Source: a virus. Taken from it: 57,590 nucleotides of DNA. The translations under genes and the position numbers were made by a program. The DNA is taken from positions 1 through 57,590 of the IMG/VR virus record IMGVR_UViG_3300020472_000028, one strand, 5' to 3'. The notes beneath the pieces are model-generated. The model saw only the letters and a program-made list of their open reading frames with translations, searched no databases and had not been told where the DNA came from. This document shows, piece after piece, positions 8,600 through 16,567 of the stretch; within the stretch, counting starts at the first letter, position 1, and the number at the start of each line of letters is the position of its first letter.

Positions 8600-10160
8600 A
8601 TCTATTTGTATTGTAGGTGGTGGTACATCAGGATGGATGGCAGCGGCATTATTATCTAAGTCACATCCAGATATTGAGATGTGTCTGATAGAGTCTCCTG
8701 ATATTAAACCTATAGGTGTAGGTGAATCAACTCTGGCAGATTTTAATAGGTACCTATTAAGATTAGGTCTTAAGGATGAAGACTGGATGACATATTGTAA
8801 TGCTACATATAAGTCATCAATTAGATTTAAGAATTTTAAAGAAGGAAAGGGTGAGTCATTCCAATATCCTTTTGGAGCATTTGGTCCACCACGTGATGAG
8901 ACACCATTTCATATTCAGAAATACTTTGAAGCATCATGGGTATATGATTATGGATCCGAGGAGTTTGCTAGGTTTGTTAATCCATTAACATATCCAACAG
9001 AGCATGGTAAGATAACCAAAGAGATACCTGATTCATATTATAACTCTGATACTGATCTTGCATATCATCTCAATGCTGATAAGTTTGGTGAGTATTTAAG
9101 AGATAATATTGCTGTACCTAATGGGGTACATCATGTCTATGGTGAAGTAAACAATGTAATTAAAACTATTCATGGTGATATATCTGCTATCACTACAACA
9201 GATGGTCAAGCAATTAGTGCTGATCTATTCATAGATTGCACAGGATTTAGATCACTGCTACTAGAGCAGCATATGAATGTACCATTTATTCCATTTACAG
9301 ATCAGTTATTCAATGATAGAGCATTAGCAACACATATTGAATATAAGGATAAAGAGACACAGATGGATACTTTCACTGACTGTGTTGCAATGAAGAATGG
9401 ATGGGTATATAATATTCCCATGTGGAATAATATAGGTACAGGATATGTTTACTCTAGTAAATATATCTCTGATGCTGAGGCAGAGGAGGAGTTTAGAGAG
9501 TATCTAGATGACCAAGAATGCTCACTAATGCCCATAAAAATAAAGCATGGTAAGCATAAGGTGGGATGGGTTAGGAATGTTGTAGGTATTGGTCTAGCAT
9601 ATGGTTTCATAGAACCATTAGAATCAACTGGACTGGTTACCACACATGATAATATTATTTTCTTAGATGATATATTATCTACTCGTGATGGACATGTAGT
9701 TAATCAAGATCGTATAGCATATAACTATGCTACTAATAAACTATTAGAATCATATAAGAATTTCGTGGTAAATCATTATACTTTCAGTATGAGAGAAGAT
9801 ACTCCATATTGGAGGGATGCCACCAATAATGTTGAAAGATTCTATAATTTCACTGATAATCCTGATGAGTCATCATTACATGCTATTAGTGACTATAGAC
9901 AACTATTAGAAACATTAGAGACTAAAGTATATGATCCTAGTGTGCTAGGTGAAGGGACAATATATATTTCAGCAGGAATGGGATATAAACCATTTACTAG
10001 ATCTATATTAAATGAGAGAGCAGATGAAGAAAGGTTCAAACAGATTGAACAATATCATAATGATTATTGCAAAAACAAAGAACATATGTTAGAGTGGGTG
10101 AATACGTTACCATCACATTATCAATACTTGAAGGATAATATCTATGTGGAATCCGTTTAA
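8589..10160 (+). CDS. Flavin-dependent halogenase (tryptophan halogenase family), copy 2
   Basis: A 523-aa second halogenase, overlapping the first by 11 bp. It has GGGTSGWM at the FAD site, GVGEST (43-48), the putative relay Lys75 in ATYKSSIRF, DCTGF (216-220), NGWVYNIP (270-277) in place of WxWxIP, EPLEST (342-347) and EDTPYW. The catalytic Lys and Glu are thus both kept. The two copies share their order of motifs but differ widely elsewhere, so they are probably old paralogues with different substrates or forming a heteromer, rather than a recent duplication. No flavin reductase gene is visible nearby, so reduced flavin would have to come from the host. Confidence 0.88.
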   Translation: MRVESICIVGGGTSGWMAAALLSKSHPDIEMCLIESPDIKPIGVGESTLADFNRYLLRLGLKDEDWMTYCNATYKSSIRFKNFKEGKGESFQYPFGAFGPPRDETPFHIQKYFEASWVYDYGSEEFARFVNPLTYPTEHGKITKEIPDSYYNSDTDLAYHLNADKFGEYLRDNIAVPNGVHHVYGEVNNVIKTIHGDISAITTTDGQAISADLFIDCTGFRSLLLEQHMNVPFIPFTDQLFNDRALATHIEYKDKETQMDTFTDCVAMKNGWVYNIPMWNNIGTGYVYSSKYISDAEAEEEFREYLDDQECSLMPIKIKHGKHKVGWVRNVVGIGLAYGFIEPLESTGLVTTHDNIIFLDDILSTRDGHVVNQDRIAYNYATNKLLESYKNFVVNHYTFSMREDTPYWRDATNNVERFYNFTDNPDESSLHAISDYRQLLETLETKVYDPSVLGEGTIYISAGMGYKPFTRSILNERADEERFKQIEQYHNDYCKNKEHMLEWVNTLPSHYQYLKDNIYVESV

Positions 10161-11025
10161 AAAGAAGAAGAAGTGGGTAAGATTTTACTCAGTACAAGAT
10201 GGAGTATCTGCATTACAACCTTGGATACCTGCCAAGCAACTTAAGAGACCTTGGGTAAAGGATGCACTTAAGAAATACTATGGTAAGGACAGTGCTTGCC
10301 CTGTAATGAAGGTCAAGAAGTTATTTCAACATCATAAGCAAGTACTCCAATATGGTCAGGGTGAGGAAAACTATGATGGTTTATTCCAACATGCAGCAAC
10401 ATGTCCAGCATTATCAGAATTATTTCAGAGTGGTTGGATATTAACATCACCAACAGACTTTGTTATATCACAAGATGGTAAGGGTGAGAATTTCTCTTGG
10501 GTAACACAAGTAATGTTTCGCAAGGATAAAGCATTTATAAATGCTCATGCACCTGAGCAGACTGAGGGTATGGTACACTTAGTCAATCAACAGAAACCAA
10601 CTAACGCAATGGTAGTTAAGTTGGAATTACCTTGGAGAGTACAAGCACATAAAGATGTGGTATTTGTACAAATGCCAATACCATACTGGGATGAGGAGAG
10701 ATTCAGTGTCCCTACTGGTATTGTTGATCCATCATATTCATTTGAGGTTAATCTACAACTATTCTGGCATTCTATTGAGGAGGGTGAGTACCTTGTTAAG
10801 GCAGGTACACCACTCGCTCAATGGATACCAGTTCATAGATCATGGTTGAATAATGATGAGTTTGATGTTATAATTGAAGATGCTAATGATGAGGATCATA
10901 AAAACAACAGGGTCATGGACTTTAATAGGTTTATGCACTTTGTAGAGATGACCACATTAAAACAACGCATCGACAATACTAAGACAGTCCTTGCCCTAAA
11001 TAAAAACAAAGAGAGGTTTGAGTAA
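10144..11025 (+). CDS. Halogenase-linked protein, DUF6065-like
   Basis: A 293-aa protein overlapping halogenase copy 2 by 17 bp. It begins with a very basic patch (FKKKKKW). Several aromatic-rich strands follow (SGWILTSPTDFVI, LPWRVQAHKDVVFVQMPIPYW, GEYLVKAGTPLAQWIPV), which suggest a cupin-like or other beta-sandwich fold. The length and PxxYW / GTPLAQWIP features recall proteins labelled DUF6065 that accompany tryptophan halogenases in bacterial gene clusters; this assignment is from memory and tentative. The tight coupling suggests it works with the halogenases, for instance as partner or tailoring protein. No catalytic motif is identified. Confidence 0.5.
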   Translation: MWNPFKKKKKWVRFYSVQDGVSALQPWIPAKQLKRPWVKDALKKYYGKDSACPVMKVKKLFQHHKQVLQYGQGEENYDGLFQHAATCPALSELFQSGWILTSPTDFVISQDGKGENFSWVTQVMFRKDKAFINAHAPEQTEGMVHLVNQQKPTNAMVVKLELPWRVQAHKDVVFVQMPIPYWDEERFSVPTGIVDPSYSFEVNLQLFWHSIEEGEYLVKAGTPLAQWIPVHRSWLNNDEFDVIIEDANDEDHKNNRVMDFNRFMHFVEMTTLKQRIDNTKTVLALNKNKERFE

Positions 11026-11411
11026 TGCCAGAAGACGTAAGAGAAGTGAATCTTGCTGAAGAAGCAGGTATAGCAGGTAAGGAGGCACCGACTACATTAG
11101 AAGGTCTTATTTCCTTTGATGAGTTGGTAATGAACTTCTTGCAACAGTATGAAGATACTAAAGCAGATTATCATAAACTCCAAGAAGCATTAGATAATAT
11201 GCACTATACTAGTACTATCACTAAGATATCACTAGAAGATTTGCAGACTAAGAAGGATACACTTAATAAACTAAGTGGTGCTGTTGAAGCATTAGCATTG
11301 TTTAAGAAGCATGTTGATCCTAATATCACAGATAAAGAGTTTGTATTTAATAATGAGGAGGAGGTTAAAGAACCTGCTGTTGAGGAAGTAAAGGATGAAG
11401 TTAAGAACTGA
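11025..11411 (+). CDS. Hypothetical acidic coiled-coil protein
   Basis: A 128-aa protein whose ATG shares a base with the preceding TAA (TAATG). Residues 30-95 are strongly helical with heptad-like Leu/Ile spacing, and the tail is a Glu/Lys-rich disordered stretch. The segment NITDKEFV near residue 100 recurs exactly at the end of the protein encoded at 19210-19482, so the two are probably related. It resembles small T4-like phage proteins of unknown function. No catalytic residues are visible. Confidence 0.6.
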   Translation: MPEDVREVNLAEEAGIAGKEAPTTLEGLISFDELVMNFLQQYEDTKADYHKLQEALDNMHYTSTITKISLEDLQTKKDTLNKLSGAVEALALFKKHVDPNITDKEFVFNNEEEVKEPAVEEVKDEVKN

Positions 11412-12081
11412 GCATCTATTTCCAACACCTATATGGATATTTGATGACGTACCATTAGATAATGATCAGATTCGTAATTTTGTATATCAAGTACAAAAGG
11501 ATGATCCTGATGGTATGAGAAAGTCTAACATGGGTGGATGGCAATCTAATGATTTTATTGCACCCTATATTGATAACACACCATTAGGTGACTTACATCA
11601 TCATGCAACAGCAAATACATATACTGCTGGTGACGAATTTGGGTTTCGTGATTATACCCTTAAGTTGTCAAATATGTGGATGAATATTAATAAGAAGGGA
11701 GATAGTAATCACATACACACACATTCTGGATCTATGTTTGCTGGTGTATACTATGCAAAGGTACCCAACTGTTGTTGTGGTGAATTAAAATTTCATAGAC
11801 CTATGCAAGATCAGTGTATCAAAGAATATTGGGGATGCAATGAGAACTTTGATAGACATGAGGAGGCAATGAATTTCACTGAGTGGTATGTACAACCTAA
11901 AGAAAATACTATGGTTATATTTCCATCATGGTTGATGCACAGTGTTGACAAGAGTGCTAGTGATGATGATAGAATATCTCTATCATTTAATATGCACGTG
12001 TTTTCTAATTATTATCGTGAAAATGAAGTATATCCACAAAAAAGATATAATAAACCCAACGTACCTCTCTCGCTTAAATAA
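11395..12081 (+). CDS. 2OG-Fe(II) oxygenase, TIGR02466-like
   Basis: A 228-aa oxygenase of the same type as that at 3544. HIHTH (His106, 108, 110) supplies the proximal ligands, FPSWLMH ends at the distal His182, and Arg193 in DDDRISLSFNM fits the 2-oxoglutarate site. An extra Cys cluster (NCCCGELKF, 125-133) is unusual for the family and could be structural or metal-related. It overlaps the upstream gene by 17 bp. It is the first of an almost unbroken run of oxygenases. The substrate is unknown. Confidence 0.8.
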   Translation: MKLRTEHLFPTPIWIFDDVPLDNDQIRNFVYQVQKDDPDGMRKSNMGGWQSNDFIAPYIDNTPLGDLHHHATANTYTAGDEFGFRDYTLKLSNMWMNINKKGDSNHIHTHSGSMFAGVYYAKVPNCCCGELKFHRPMQDQCIKEYWGCNENFDRHEEAMNFTEWYVQPKENTMVIFPSWLMHSVDKSASDDDRISLSFNMHVFSNYYRENEVYPQKRYNKPNVPLSLK

Positions 12082-12682
12082 ATTAGTATCAGGTCAGAAT
12101 GGATTTCCTTGGTATTTTATATCAGAGGATATATCATATGATGATGCAACTGACTTTAAGTTTGGTGGTGAGGAGATAAGGAATAAGGTACCCGATAAGG
12201 AGAGATCCATCGGGTTTGTCCATATGTTATTAGATCAGGATGGTGTTGAGAGTCCTTGGTTACCTCATTTCTTACCACTATGTGATATGATAAGTGATTC
12301 AATGCCACATCCAGTTGAATTCTTTAGATTGAGGTTAGCATTAATCACTGATATAGGTAAAGAGGGACATCATAATGCACCACATACTGATAATGAGGAG
12401 GACCATTATGCAGCACTATTCTATCTACATGAGTCAAATGGTGATACTGTATTCTTTGATCAGTATGATGACCCTAAGAGTGGCACTGTAGATGAGAGAT
12501 GGTACAAAGCAAGACACCAAAAATATACTATTCAGAAGAGGGTAACACCTGAACCAAATAGTTTATTTGTATTCGATGGACATCAGTTCCATGCTTCAAC
12601 AAATCCATACGGTGAGCACCTCTACCGTGTGACATTAAATATTAATTTCAGATGTAACCATGATCTCTTCGCTACTTGCTAA
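12023..12682 (+). CDS. 2OG-Fe(II) oxygenase (HxD...H type)
   Basis: I place the start at the ATG at 12023, giving 219 aa; the frame stays open upstream to 11942 but that segment is out-of-frame coding for the previous gene. The likely iron ligands are His121 and Asp123 in APHTDNEEDH and His190 in VFDGHQFHAST. Arg202 (YRVTLNINF) would bind 2-oxoglutarate. FYLHESNGDTVFFDQ is the typical central strand of phage prolyl-hydroxylase-like enzymes. A non-ATG start a little further downstream is possible, since the first ~20 residues are not conserved-looking. Confidence 0.75.
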   Translation: MKYIHKKDIINPTYLSRLNKLVSGQNGFPWYFISEDISYDDATDFKFGGEEIRNKVPDKERSIGFVHMLLDQDGVESPWLPHFLPLCDMISDSMPHPVEFFRLRLALITDIGKEGHHNAPHTDNEEDHYAALFYLHESNGDTVFFDQYDDPKSGTVDERWYKARHQKYTIQKRVTPEPNSLFVFDGHQFHASTNPYGEHLYRVTLNINFRCNHDLFATC

Positions 12683-13391
12683 ATTACACTCATCAAAGAA
12701 TTGGGCAGAGGATGATGAACCACAACTGTGGGAAGGTATTGTTGAGGATCCACATCAGTTTGCTACATGGGATGAGGTAGAGTATTGTCTTAACAACCCA
12801 CAATTTTATTCTATTACATTTATTAATAAGGATGAAGTTAGGTTTGTTGAGTTACCTGAGTATGAACGTTGTTGGTCAAGATCAACAGCAGATGTAGAAG
12901 AGATAATGAAGAATTGGGAGTATGGTCATAATTTAATTATTAATAATTTCGATCAAGGATTTCGTAAGAAGCAAGAGATAATAGAACAGTTTGAGAGATA
13001 CTTTGATGGTAAGACAGCATTTCATGTGTATGCTGGTCTAATGAAATGTAATTCATTTAATGCACATGAAGATACTGCAAGTAATTTTATATTACAAGTA
13101 GAAGGAGAGACACACTGGAAAGTATATAGAAATAGATGTAGTAATCTATTAAAGAAACAACCACAAAGGAAGGAAGACTTTGATTTCTATCAAGATATAG
13201 TACCAGAACCAGAGGCATTAGATTGTGTAATAGATCACGTGTTAAAACCAGGTGATATACTATACATACCAGCACGAGGATATCATCAAGCATTCCCAAG
13301 TGGTAAGAGATTATCTGTTAGCATACCGATGCAGCACATGTTACCACATCTAAAACCTATTGATAGGAAATATTATGACCTTTCCCATTGA
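12660..13391 (+). CDS. JmjC/Cupin_4-type 2OG oxygenase
   Basis: A 243-aa protein with the JmjC-type cupin signature. FNAHEDTASNF gives His136 and Asp138, Lys154 lies in THWKVY, and the distal His209 is in LYIPARGYHQAF, followed by LSVSIPM. This arrangement resembles Cupin_4 / bacterial ribosomal oxygenases (YcfD/RoxA), which hydroxylate an arginine in ribosomal protein L16, but lacks their long C-terminal dimerisation and winged-helix parts. It overlaps the preceding oxygenase by 23 bp. A protein substrate (host ribosome or phage virion protein) is plausible from family precedent. The true substrate is not known. Confidence 0.75.
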   Translation: MISSLLAKLHSSKNWAEDDEPQLWEGIVEDPHQFATWDEVEYCLNNPQFYSITFINKDEVRFVELPEYERCWSRSTADVEEIMKNWEYGHNLIINNFDQGFRKKQEIIEQFERYFDGKTAFHVYAGLMKCNSFNAHEDTASNFILQVEGETHWKVYRNRCSNLLKKQPQRKEDFDFYQDIVPEPEALDCVIDHVLKPGDILYIPARGYHQAFPSGKRLSVSIPMQHMLPHLKPIDRKYYDLSH

Positions 13392-14085
13392 GATATTTGA
13401 TACTAAATTAGCATCACAAGAATTATTTGATAAGGTGATGTATCTTCCTTACATGTATACAAGGACGGATGATCCACCATGTAAGGCAAAACCAGAGATT
13501 GATATCAGTAATAACTATTGGACACATCAATTATATAATTTCACACCAAAGGATGATCCAGATTACTTTGATAACTCAGGACTACAGGGGAGTGACAATA
13601 CACTGTACCTAGAATGCTTAGAATATTTGGAAGCAGTTTGCCCAAAAATGCCCAAACGAGACTGGTTATACAGTGCATATATTAATTGTTTAAAGGCAGG
13701 TGATACTCCTGGTGTGCATGTTGATGCACCATATTGGATAGAAGAGAATAAGACAGTATTATTATATCTTAATCCTGAATGGCACCCTAACTATGGTGGT
13801 GAGACTATATTTTATGACCATAGATTAGAAGCACAACGCATTGTATCACCTATACCTGGTAGAATAGTAATATTTGATGGGAGAGTACCCCATTCAGGTA
13901 GACCACCAACTAATAGGTATCCAATAAATAGATATATTATGTCATTCAAATACATGGATCCAGAACGGAGACAGAGTTTGTTTAACAGTGCTGAGATGGA
14001 TAACAAGCATGGACTCTTACCACCAGAGGACATGGGAGTCATTGGTTTCGATTCCAAGACAATAGAAAAACTACTATTGACATGA
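13375..14085 (+). CDS. 2OG-Fe(II) oxygenase, prolyl-4-hydroxylase-like
   Basis: The likely start is the ATG at 13375 (236 aa); an ATG 15 bp upstream is the alternative. The P4H-type motif is clear: His115-x-Asp117 (GVHVDAPY), the central strand VLLYLNPEWHPNYGGETIFY, distal His173 (DGRVPHSGRPP), and Arg186 for 2-oxoglutarate. The protein overlaps the JmjC gene and its stop overlaps the next ATG. It belongs to the run of oxygenases and may hydroxylate a peptide, but that is inference. Confidence 0.8.
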   Translation: MTFPIEIFDTKLASQELFDKVMYLPYMYTRTDDPPCKAKPEIDISNNYWTHQLYNFTPKDDPDYFDNSGLQGSDNTLYLECLEYLEAVCPKMPKRDWLYSAYINCLKAGDTPGVHVDAPYWIEENKTVLLYLNPEWHPNYGGETIFYDHRLEAQRIVSPIPGRIVIFDGRVPHSGRPPTNRYPINRYIMSFKYMDPERRQSLFNSAEMDNKHGLLPPEDMGVIGFDSKTIEKLLLT

Positions 14086-14318
14086 GCAACAATTTAGATA
14101 GACTAATAAATAGTTCTGCACAAGACCTATTAGGGGAAGGGTCAAAAATGTACATGTCACTTAAAACTGCTATCTTAGATCACGATCAAAAAGAGTTACT
14201 AAAGAAAGCACTATTCTTTTATCAGAAGGATGCTTGCGAGCATTATGGAGATGTTCCAGATAATGATAAGGGAATCATTGAGTCAATCATTGATACTCTG
14301 CACATGAAACATATATGA
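14082..14318 (+). CDS. Small hypothetical protein
   Basis: A 78-aa, mostly helical protein starting with an ATGA overlap and ending with another. Its features are a central KELLKKALFFYQKDA helix and an acidic DVPDNDKGI loop. I recognise no family. It sits between two oxygenases and is certainly within the same translated chain. Confidence 0.6.
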   Translation: MSNNLDRLINSSAQDLLGEGSKMYMSLKTAILDHDQKELLKKALFFYQKDACEHYGDVPDNDKGIIESIIDTLHMKHI

Positions 14319-14929
14319 ATGATCCTCAAATAGTACCCTTATTTTCACAACCATTATATATTAATAAGGTAGAGTTAATAGACCTAGATGAAGTAATTAA
14401 TACACCATGCAATAGTGATAACGGAGGATATAGTAATGGTTGGATGAGTGAAACTCAGTGGTTAAAGAAACAACCAAAGATAAGGGCAGTAGTTGAGTAT
14501 AATTTATCAAAATATGTTTATGATGTGTTACAAGTCGATGAGACTAAACATCAATTAGAACATACATCATCATGGGTTAATAAACATAAACCTGGTGATA
14601 GTGGGCACGGTCATGCTCATAATAATGCCATGTTCAGTGGTGTTATGTATTTTAAATGTCCACCTAATAGTGGTGACATAACATTTTATGTCCCATCTAT
14701 GATCCCTACTTGGTGTACTCAAACTCTATATCCAGAGGTTAAGGAGTACAACACATATAATATGAGAGAGTCTAGGATACCAGTTAAGGATGGTATGATA
14801 TTATTATTTCCATCACACTTAGCACATGCTGTTAGACCTAATAATAGTAATGAGGATAGGTATTCCATAGCATTTAATTATATTTTAAGGGGTGACTATG
14901 GTTATGATGACCATCAGTTAAAACTATGA
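14315..14929 (+). CDS. 2OG-Fe(II) oxygenase, TIGR02466-like
   Basis: A 204-aa oxygenase. GHGHAH gives His98, 100 and 102 as candidate proximal ligands. The distal His171 ends FPSHLAH, and Arg182 (EDRYSIAFNYI) matches the 2-oxoglutarate arginine. FSGVMYFKCPPNSGDITFY is the family's central strand pair. It is coupled to both neighbours by four-base overlaps. Substrate unknown. Confidence 0.8.
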   Translation: MNDPQIVPLFSQPLYINKVELIDLDEVINTPCNSDNGGYSNGWMSETQWLKKQPKIRAVVEYNLSKYVYDVLQVDETKHQLEHTSSWVNKHKPGDSGHGHAHNNAMFSGVMYFKCPPNSGDITFYVPSMIPTWCTQTLYPEVKEYNTYNMRESRIPVKDGMILLFPSHLAHAVRPNNSNEDRYSIAFNYILRGDYGYDDHQLKL

Positions 14930-15255
14930 CTATTCCTATATTCTTAGCGGAGGCAATTCCATTGGAGATCAGAAACATTCTTAAATCATTAGAGAAGGGG
15001 ATGAAGGTAAGGTTGAGAGGTGGAGAAGAGGGAGTAATTAATTTCATAGGTGATGAGTATATTACTGTCACCACACATGAATGGGAGAAGAAAGATACAT
15101 TACATGGTGTAGCACAAACAAATGTGCTAGTATATCCAGATGAGTGGGAGGATATGGAGATAGAAGACGAGCATTTTTATAATAAAAAGAATTACAAGGG
15201 TGTTATTAAGGACCACCCAGGCAATGAAGATCTACCCGAAGACATTACATCATGA
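14926..15255 (+). CDS. Hypothetical small beta-barrel-like protein
   Basis: A 109-aa acidic protein. Residues 22-75 (KGMKVRLRGGEEGVINFIGDEYITVTTHEW) look like an SH3- or KOW-like small beta barrel of the kind that binds nucleic acid or protein, and the tail is acidic. I do not recognise a named family. It overlaps the 2OG oxygenase upstream and purC downstream by four bases each. Confidence 0.55.
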   Translation: MTIPIFLAEAIPLEIRNILKSLEKGMKVRLRGGEEGVINFIGDEYITVTTHEWEKKDTLHGVAQTNVLVYPDEWEDMEIEDEHFYNKKNYKGVIKDHPGNEDLPEDITS

Positions 15256-15950
15256 ATATTAAAGAGACACAAGGCAAGGTCAAGACAGTATACTCTACTG
15301 ATGACACTGAGACAGTTCTTATACAATATGAGGACAAGGTTACTGCTGGTAATGGTAGAAGAGTAGATTTCCCAGAGGGTAAAGGTGAGGTATGTGCTAA
15401 GATATCTGAATGTTTATTTCAATTACTTGAATTAAATGATATTGATACTCATTATATTAATATGCCAACCAGTACTGCGATGGCATGTAGAAGAGTAGAT
15501 ATTATACCAATAGAGGTAGTAGTTAGAAATATAGCAGCAGGTAGTATTGTTAGACAAACTAATATACCAGAGGGTACAGTATTTGATGCACCATTAGTTG
15601 AGTTTTATCTTAAGGATGATGAGAAGGATGATCCACTATTAACAGAGGATCGTATATCATTAATGAAGTTTACCAATATTGGTACTAACTTACCCATACT
15701 TAAGTCAATAGCACGTAATATTAATGCTATACTAAAAGAGACCTTTAAAGATATAGGTCTTACACTTGTAGATTTTAAATTGGAGTTTGGTTATGATTCT
15801 AGACAGAATATACTCGTTGCTGATGAACTATCACCTGATGGAATGCGACTCTGGAAAGAAGGTAAGAGTTTTGATAAGGACTTGTTTAGGAAGGGAGAAG
15901 GTGATATAGTGGAGGCATATAATAATATATTAATTGAACTAACATCATGA
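15252..15950 (+). CDS. purC: SAICAR synthetase (PurC)
   Basis: A 232-aa phosphoribosylaminoimidazole-succinocarboxamide synthase, which makes SAICAR from CAIR, aspartate and ATP in de novo purine synthesis. The ATP site begins GKVKTVYST (8-16). The family signatures are seen as VVRNIAAGS (90-98), LVDFKLEFG (172-180) and ADELSPD (190-196). The length is close to that of bacterial single-domain PurC (~235-240 aa), so the gene appears complete. purC and other pur genes are known auxiliary metabolic genes of T4-like cyanophages. Its place inside an oxygenase chain rather than beside other pur genes is notable; no other purine gene is in the window. Confidence 0.93.
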   Translation: MNIKETQGKVKTVYSTDDTETVLIQYEDKVTAGNGRRVDFPEGKGEVCAKISECLFQLLELNDIDTHYINMPTSTAMACRRVDIIPIEVVVRNIAAGSIVRQTNIPEGTVFDAPLVEFYLKDDEKDDPLLTEDRISLMKFTNIGTNLPILKSIARNINAILKETFKDIGLTLVDFKLEFGYDSRQNILVADELSPDGMRLWKEGKSFDKDLFRKGEGDIVEAYNNILIELTS

Positions 15951-16123
15951 GAAAAATTGATCCAAGTGAATACATGCAGAAGGGATGGGATGAATCACCA
16001 GTTGGTGCTCACCCATATGTGAGAGGGTCAAGGCATAATAAGATTGGTATCACTATCATGTGGACCTACTATATTATTATAATATTAATGGTAACAAGAC
16101 TTATACTGGTATTAAACTCATGA
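15947..16123 (+). CDS. Small single-pass membrane protein (predicted)
   Basis: A 58-aa gene linked to purC by ATGA and to the next gene by another ATGA. The first 30 residues are polar and charged (MRKIDPSEYMQKGWDESP). Residues ~33-57 form one hydrophobic segment (IGITIMWTYYIIIILMVTRL) that could span the inner membrane. No homologue is recognised. It could be a holin-like or membrane-targeting peptide, but one membrane segment is weak evidence for either. The double overlap supports it being translated. Confidence 0.5.
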   Translation: MRKIDPSEYMQKGWDESPVGAHPYVRGSRHNKIGITIMWTYYIIIILMVTRLILVLNS

Positions 16124-16305
16124 GATTAACTGCTGAAATAATTAAAGAGATACAATTAGCAATGGTACATACCAAGAAGGATGGCACTGTTAATTGGCAT
16201 GATGGTGATGAGATAGATGTGTGCCTAGCAGGTACATTTGCTGGTGATAAGTTTATTACTATCATCAATCGTACACGTAGTAATACCACTAAACAAAATG
16301 CCTGA
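16120..16305 (+). CDS. Small hypothetical protein
   Basis: A 61-aa protein starting at the ATG that overlaps the previous stop. The same frame is open further upstream from a GTG at 16060, but the coupling favours 16120. It shows a short helix (LTAEIIKEIQLAMVHTKKDG), then beta-strands with DGDEIDVCLAGTF and FITIINRTR. I recognise no family. The fold could be a small DNA-binding or antirestriction-size protein, but nothing specific supports this. Confidence 0.5.
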   Translation: MRLTAEIIKEIQLAMVHTKKDGTVNWHDGDEIDVCLAGTFAGDKFITIINRTRSNTTKQNA

Positions 16306-16567
16306 TGAATTTACTATTGACATTGATAAGGCATTAGAGAATGCTAAGACCAATGATCTAGCAGGTGATAGAGGATATAAGAAACCTGATGGTCTTGAAT
16401 CAGTGCGTAAATCTGTTGATAACTGTGTTAACCTAGCAGGTTTAGATAAGAAGATCATGGAAGAACTACTCAAAGGTGAGTGGGCAGAGTATAGTACTCT
16501 TAACAGTGTGGGTAGACAGTCTCAGAAAATTGTGATAGAATATAATATATCACAAAAGAAAGAATGA
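16298..16567 (+). CDS. Hypothetical protein preceding methyltransferase
   Basis: An 89-aa protein from the ATG at 16298, overlapping the previous gene by 8 bp and the methyltransferase by ATGA. The N-terminal part is acidic. The middle is helical (LESVRKSVDNCVNLAGLDKKIMEELL) and the end is basic. No known domain is recognised. Its position directly before the restriction-modification-like cassette invites comparison with controller or antirestriction proteins, but no helix-turn-helix can be identified with confidence. Confidence 0.55.
   Translation: MPDEFTIDIDKALENAKTNDLAGDRGYKKPDGLESVRKSVDNCVNLAGLDKKIMEELLKGEWAEYSTLNSVGRQSQKIVIEYNISQKKE

Noticed and set aside
11942-12022. Longer N-terminus for the oxygenase at 12023.
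   Set aside because: The extra 27 residues are the shifted frame of the preceding oxygenase and have an unnatural composition.
16060-16119. GTG start giving 20 more residues to the gene at 16120.
   Set aside because: An ATG overlaps the upstream stop (ATGA), the same coupling used by its neighbours, and the extra residues look like shadow translation.
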